Shown: positions 5,282 through 6,007 of the stretch, piece after piece
Layout of the letters: every line of letters begins with the position of its first letter
Position numbering within the stretch: the first letter of the stretch is position 1
Source of the DNA: JBOGWA01 sp050693155
Lineage (GTDB): Bacteria; Actinomycetota; UBA4738; CALAEC01
Direction: 5' to 3'
DNA length: 6,007 bases
Assembly (NCBI GenBank): GCA_050693155.1
Contig: JBOGWA010000006.1
Span: 1 to 6,007 of the forward strand
Translations under genes and position numbers: made by a program
Notes under the pieces: generated by a model
What the model was told of the DNA's origin: nothing
The model's input: only the letters and a program-made list of their open reading frames with translations
Databases searched by the model: none

Positions 5282-6007
5282 ATGGCGACCGTTGACGAGA
5301 GGAACCTGAAGGAGCTCGACAAGGGATACCGCTTCGGCTGGCGGGATCCGGTCAAGTCCGTCTTCACGCCAAAGAGGGGTCTTTCCGAAGACGTCGTCAC
5401 CGAGATCTCGGACATGAAGTCGGAGCCCGTATGGATGCGGAAGTTCCGGCTGAAGGCCCTGAAGCACTTTCAGGCGCGGCCGATGCCGTGGTGGGGCGCC
5501 GACCTCTCCGACATCGACTTCCAGAACATTTACTACTTCATTCGCTCGACCGAGAAGCAGGCGACGAGCTGGGAGGACCTGCCGGAGGACATCCGCGGCA
5601 CGTGGGACAAGCTCGGCATCCCCGAAGCGGAGAAGAAGTTCCTCGGTGGCGTGAGCGCCCAGTACGAGTCGGAGGTCGTTTACCACAAGATCAAGGACGA
5701 GCTCGACAAGATCGGGGTCGTGTTCACCGACATGGACTCCGGACTCCGGGAGCACGAGGACCTCGTCAAGGAGTACTTCGGGACGGTAATCCCGCCGAAC
5801 GACAACAAGTTCGCGGCGCTGAACTCGTCCGTGTGGTCGGGTGGATCGTTCGTCTACGTCCCGGAGGGCGTGCACGTCGAGATCCCGCTCCAGGCCTACT
5901 TCCGGATCAACGCCGAGAACATGGGGCAGTTCGAGCGGACTCTGATCATCGCCGAGCCCGGCTCGTACGTGCACTACGTGGAAGGGTGTTCGGCGCCGGT
6001 GTACACG
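5282..6007 (+). CDS. sufB: SufB, Fe-S cluster scaffold subunit of SufBCD, partial, C-terminus beyond right edge
   Basis: SufB is the main scaffold of the SufBC2D complex, on which Fe-S clusters are built from sulfur delivered by a SufS-type desulfurase. The 242 codons present are about half of the usual protein of 470-490 residues and give a clean match through the N-terminal region and the start of the beta-helix: FTPKRGLSEDVVTEISDMKS, PMPWWGADLSDIDF, FLGGVSAQYESEVVYHKI, YFGTVIPPNDNKFAALNSSV, SGGSFVYVPEGVHVEIPLQA, and finally HYVEGCSAP, where C236 probably aligns with the functional C254 of E. coli SufB. ATG 5282 is the first start in frame, since an in-frame TAA sits at 5276-5278. The GGAGAG site lies 12 bases upstream, somewhat far. 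Sequence suggests SufB rather than SufD because of the YESEVVYH and EGCSAP blocks. The remaining suf genes (sufD, C, S, U) would be expected downstream. A SufR-type repressor is not encoded here. Confidence 0.96.
   Translation, partial: MATVDERNLKELDKGYRFGWRDPVKSVFTPKRGLSEDVVTEISDMKSEPVWMRKFRLKALKHFQARPMPWWGADLSDIDFQNIYYFIRSTEKQATSWEDLPEDIRGTWDKLGIPEAEKKFLGGVSAQYESEVVYHKIKDELDKIGVVFTDMDSGLREHEDLVKEYFGTVIPPNDNKFAALNSSVWSGGSFVYVPEGVHVEIPLQAYFRINAENMGQFERTLIIAEPGSYVHYVEGCSAPVYT

Noticed and set aside
5105..5974. A 289-codon minus-strand open frame opposite sufB.
   Set aside because: SufB on the plus strand is unmistakable; the antisense product shows only compositional bias.

Overview
The window is GC-rich bacterial chromosomal DNA with tightly packed genes and GC-ending codons. 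The dihydrolipoyl dehydrogenase redox motif (GGTCLLRGCIPTKALL), the SufB sequence and the presence of a SufT gene near sufB suggest an actinobacterium, probably a deep-branching or environmental lineage. This placement is an inference from protein flavour, not proof. I see no mobile elements, CRISPR arrays or RNA genes, and no gene-free stretch longer than 107 bases.

Layout, left to right. (1) Glycine/2-oxoacid block: the N-terminal 264 codons of dihydrolipoyl dehydrogenase (lpdA, minus strand, running off the left edge) diverge from a complete aminomethyltransferase gene (gcvT, plus strand). These encode the L- and T-proteins of the glycine cleavage system, back to back over a 107-base intergenic region that holds a strong hairpin. 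(2) Regulator/protease block on the minus strand: a NarL/FixJ-type response regulator is followed, with an ATGA stop/start overlap, by a secreted zinc metalloprotease of the HExxHxxGxxH type carrying an N-terminal PPC-like beta domain. The protease gene converges on gcvT over a 44-base gap with a short GC-rich hairpin. (3) Iron/Fe-S block on the plus strand: a SufT/MIP18-type Fe-S assembly factor, then a VIT1/CCC1-family iron transporter starting at a TTG that overlaps the sufT stop codon (TTGA), then, after 97 bases holding a terminator-like hairpin and possible promoter repeats, the first 242 codons of sufB, cut by the right edge.

How the parts fit. The right block couples an accessory Fe-S maturation factor to an iron transporter, immediately upstream of the core SUF scaffold gene; iron supply or detoxification tied to Fe-S assembly is the natural reading. 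The middle block is the least ordinary part: a two-component output regulator translationally linked to an exported metalloprotease, with no sensor kinase in the window. The rest (lpdA, gcvT, sufB) is standard core metabolism. I do not see a clearly new defence or mobile system; the best candidates for novelty are the regulator-protease pair and the sufT-VIT coupling.
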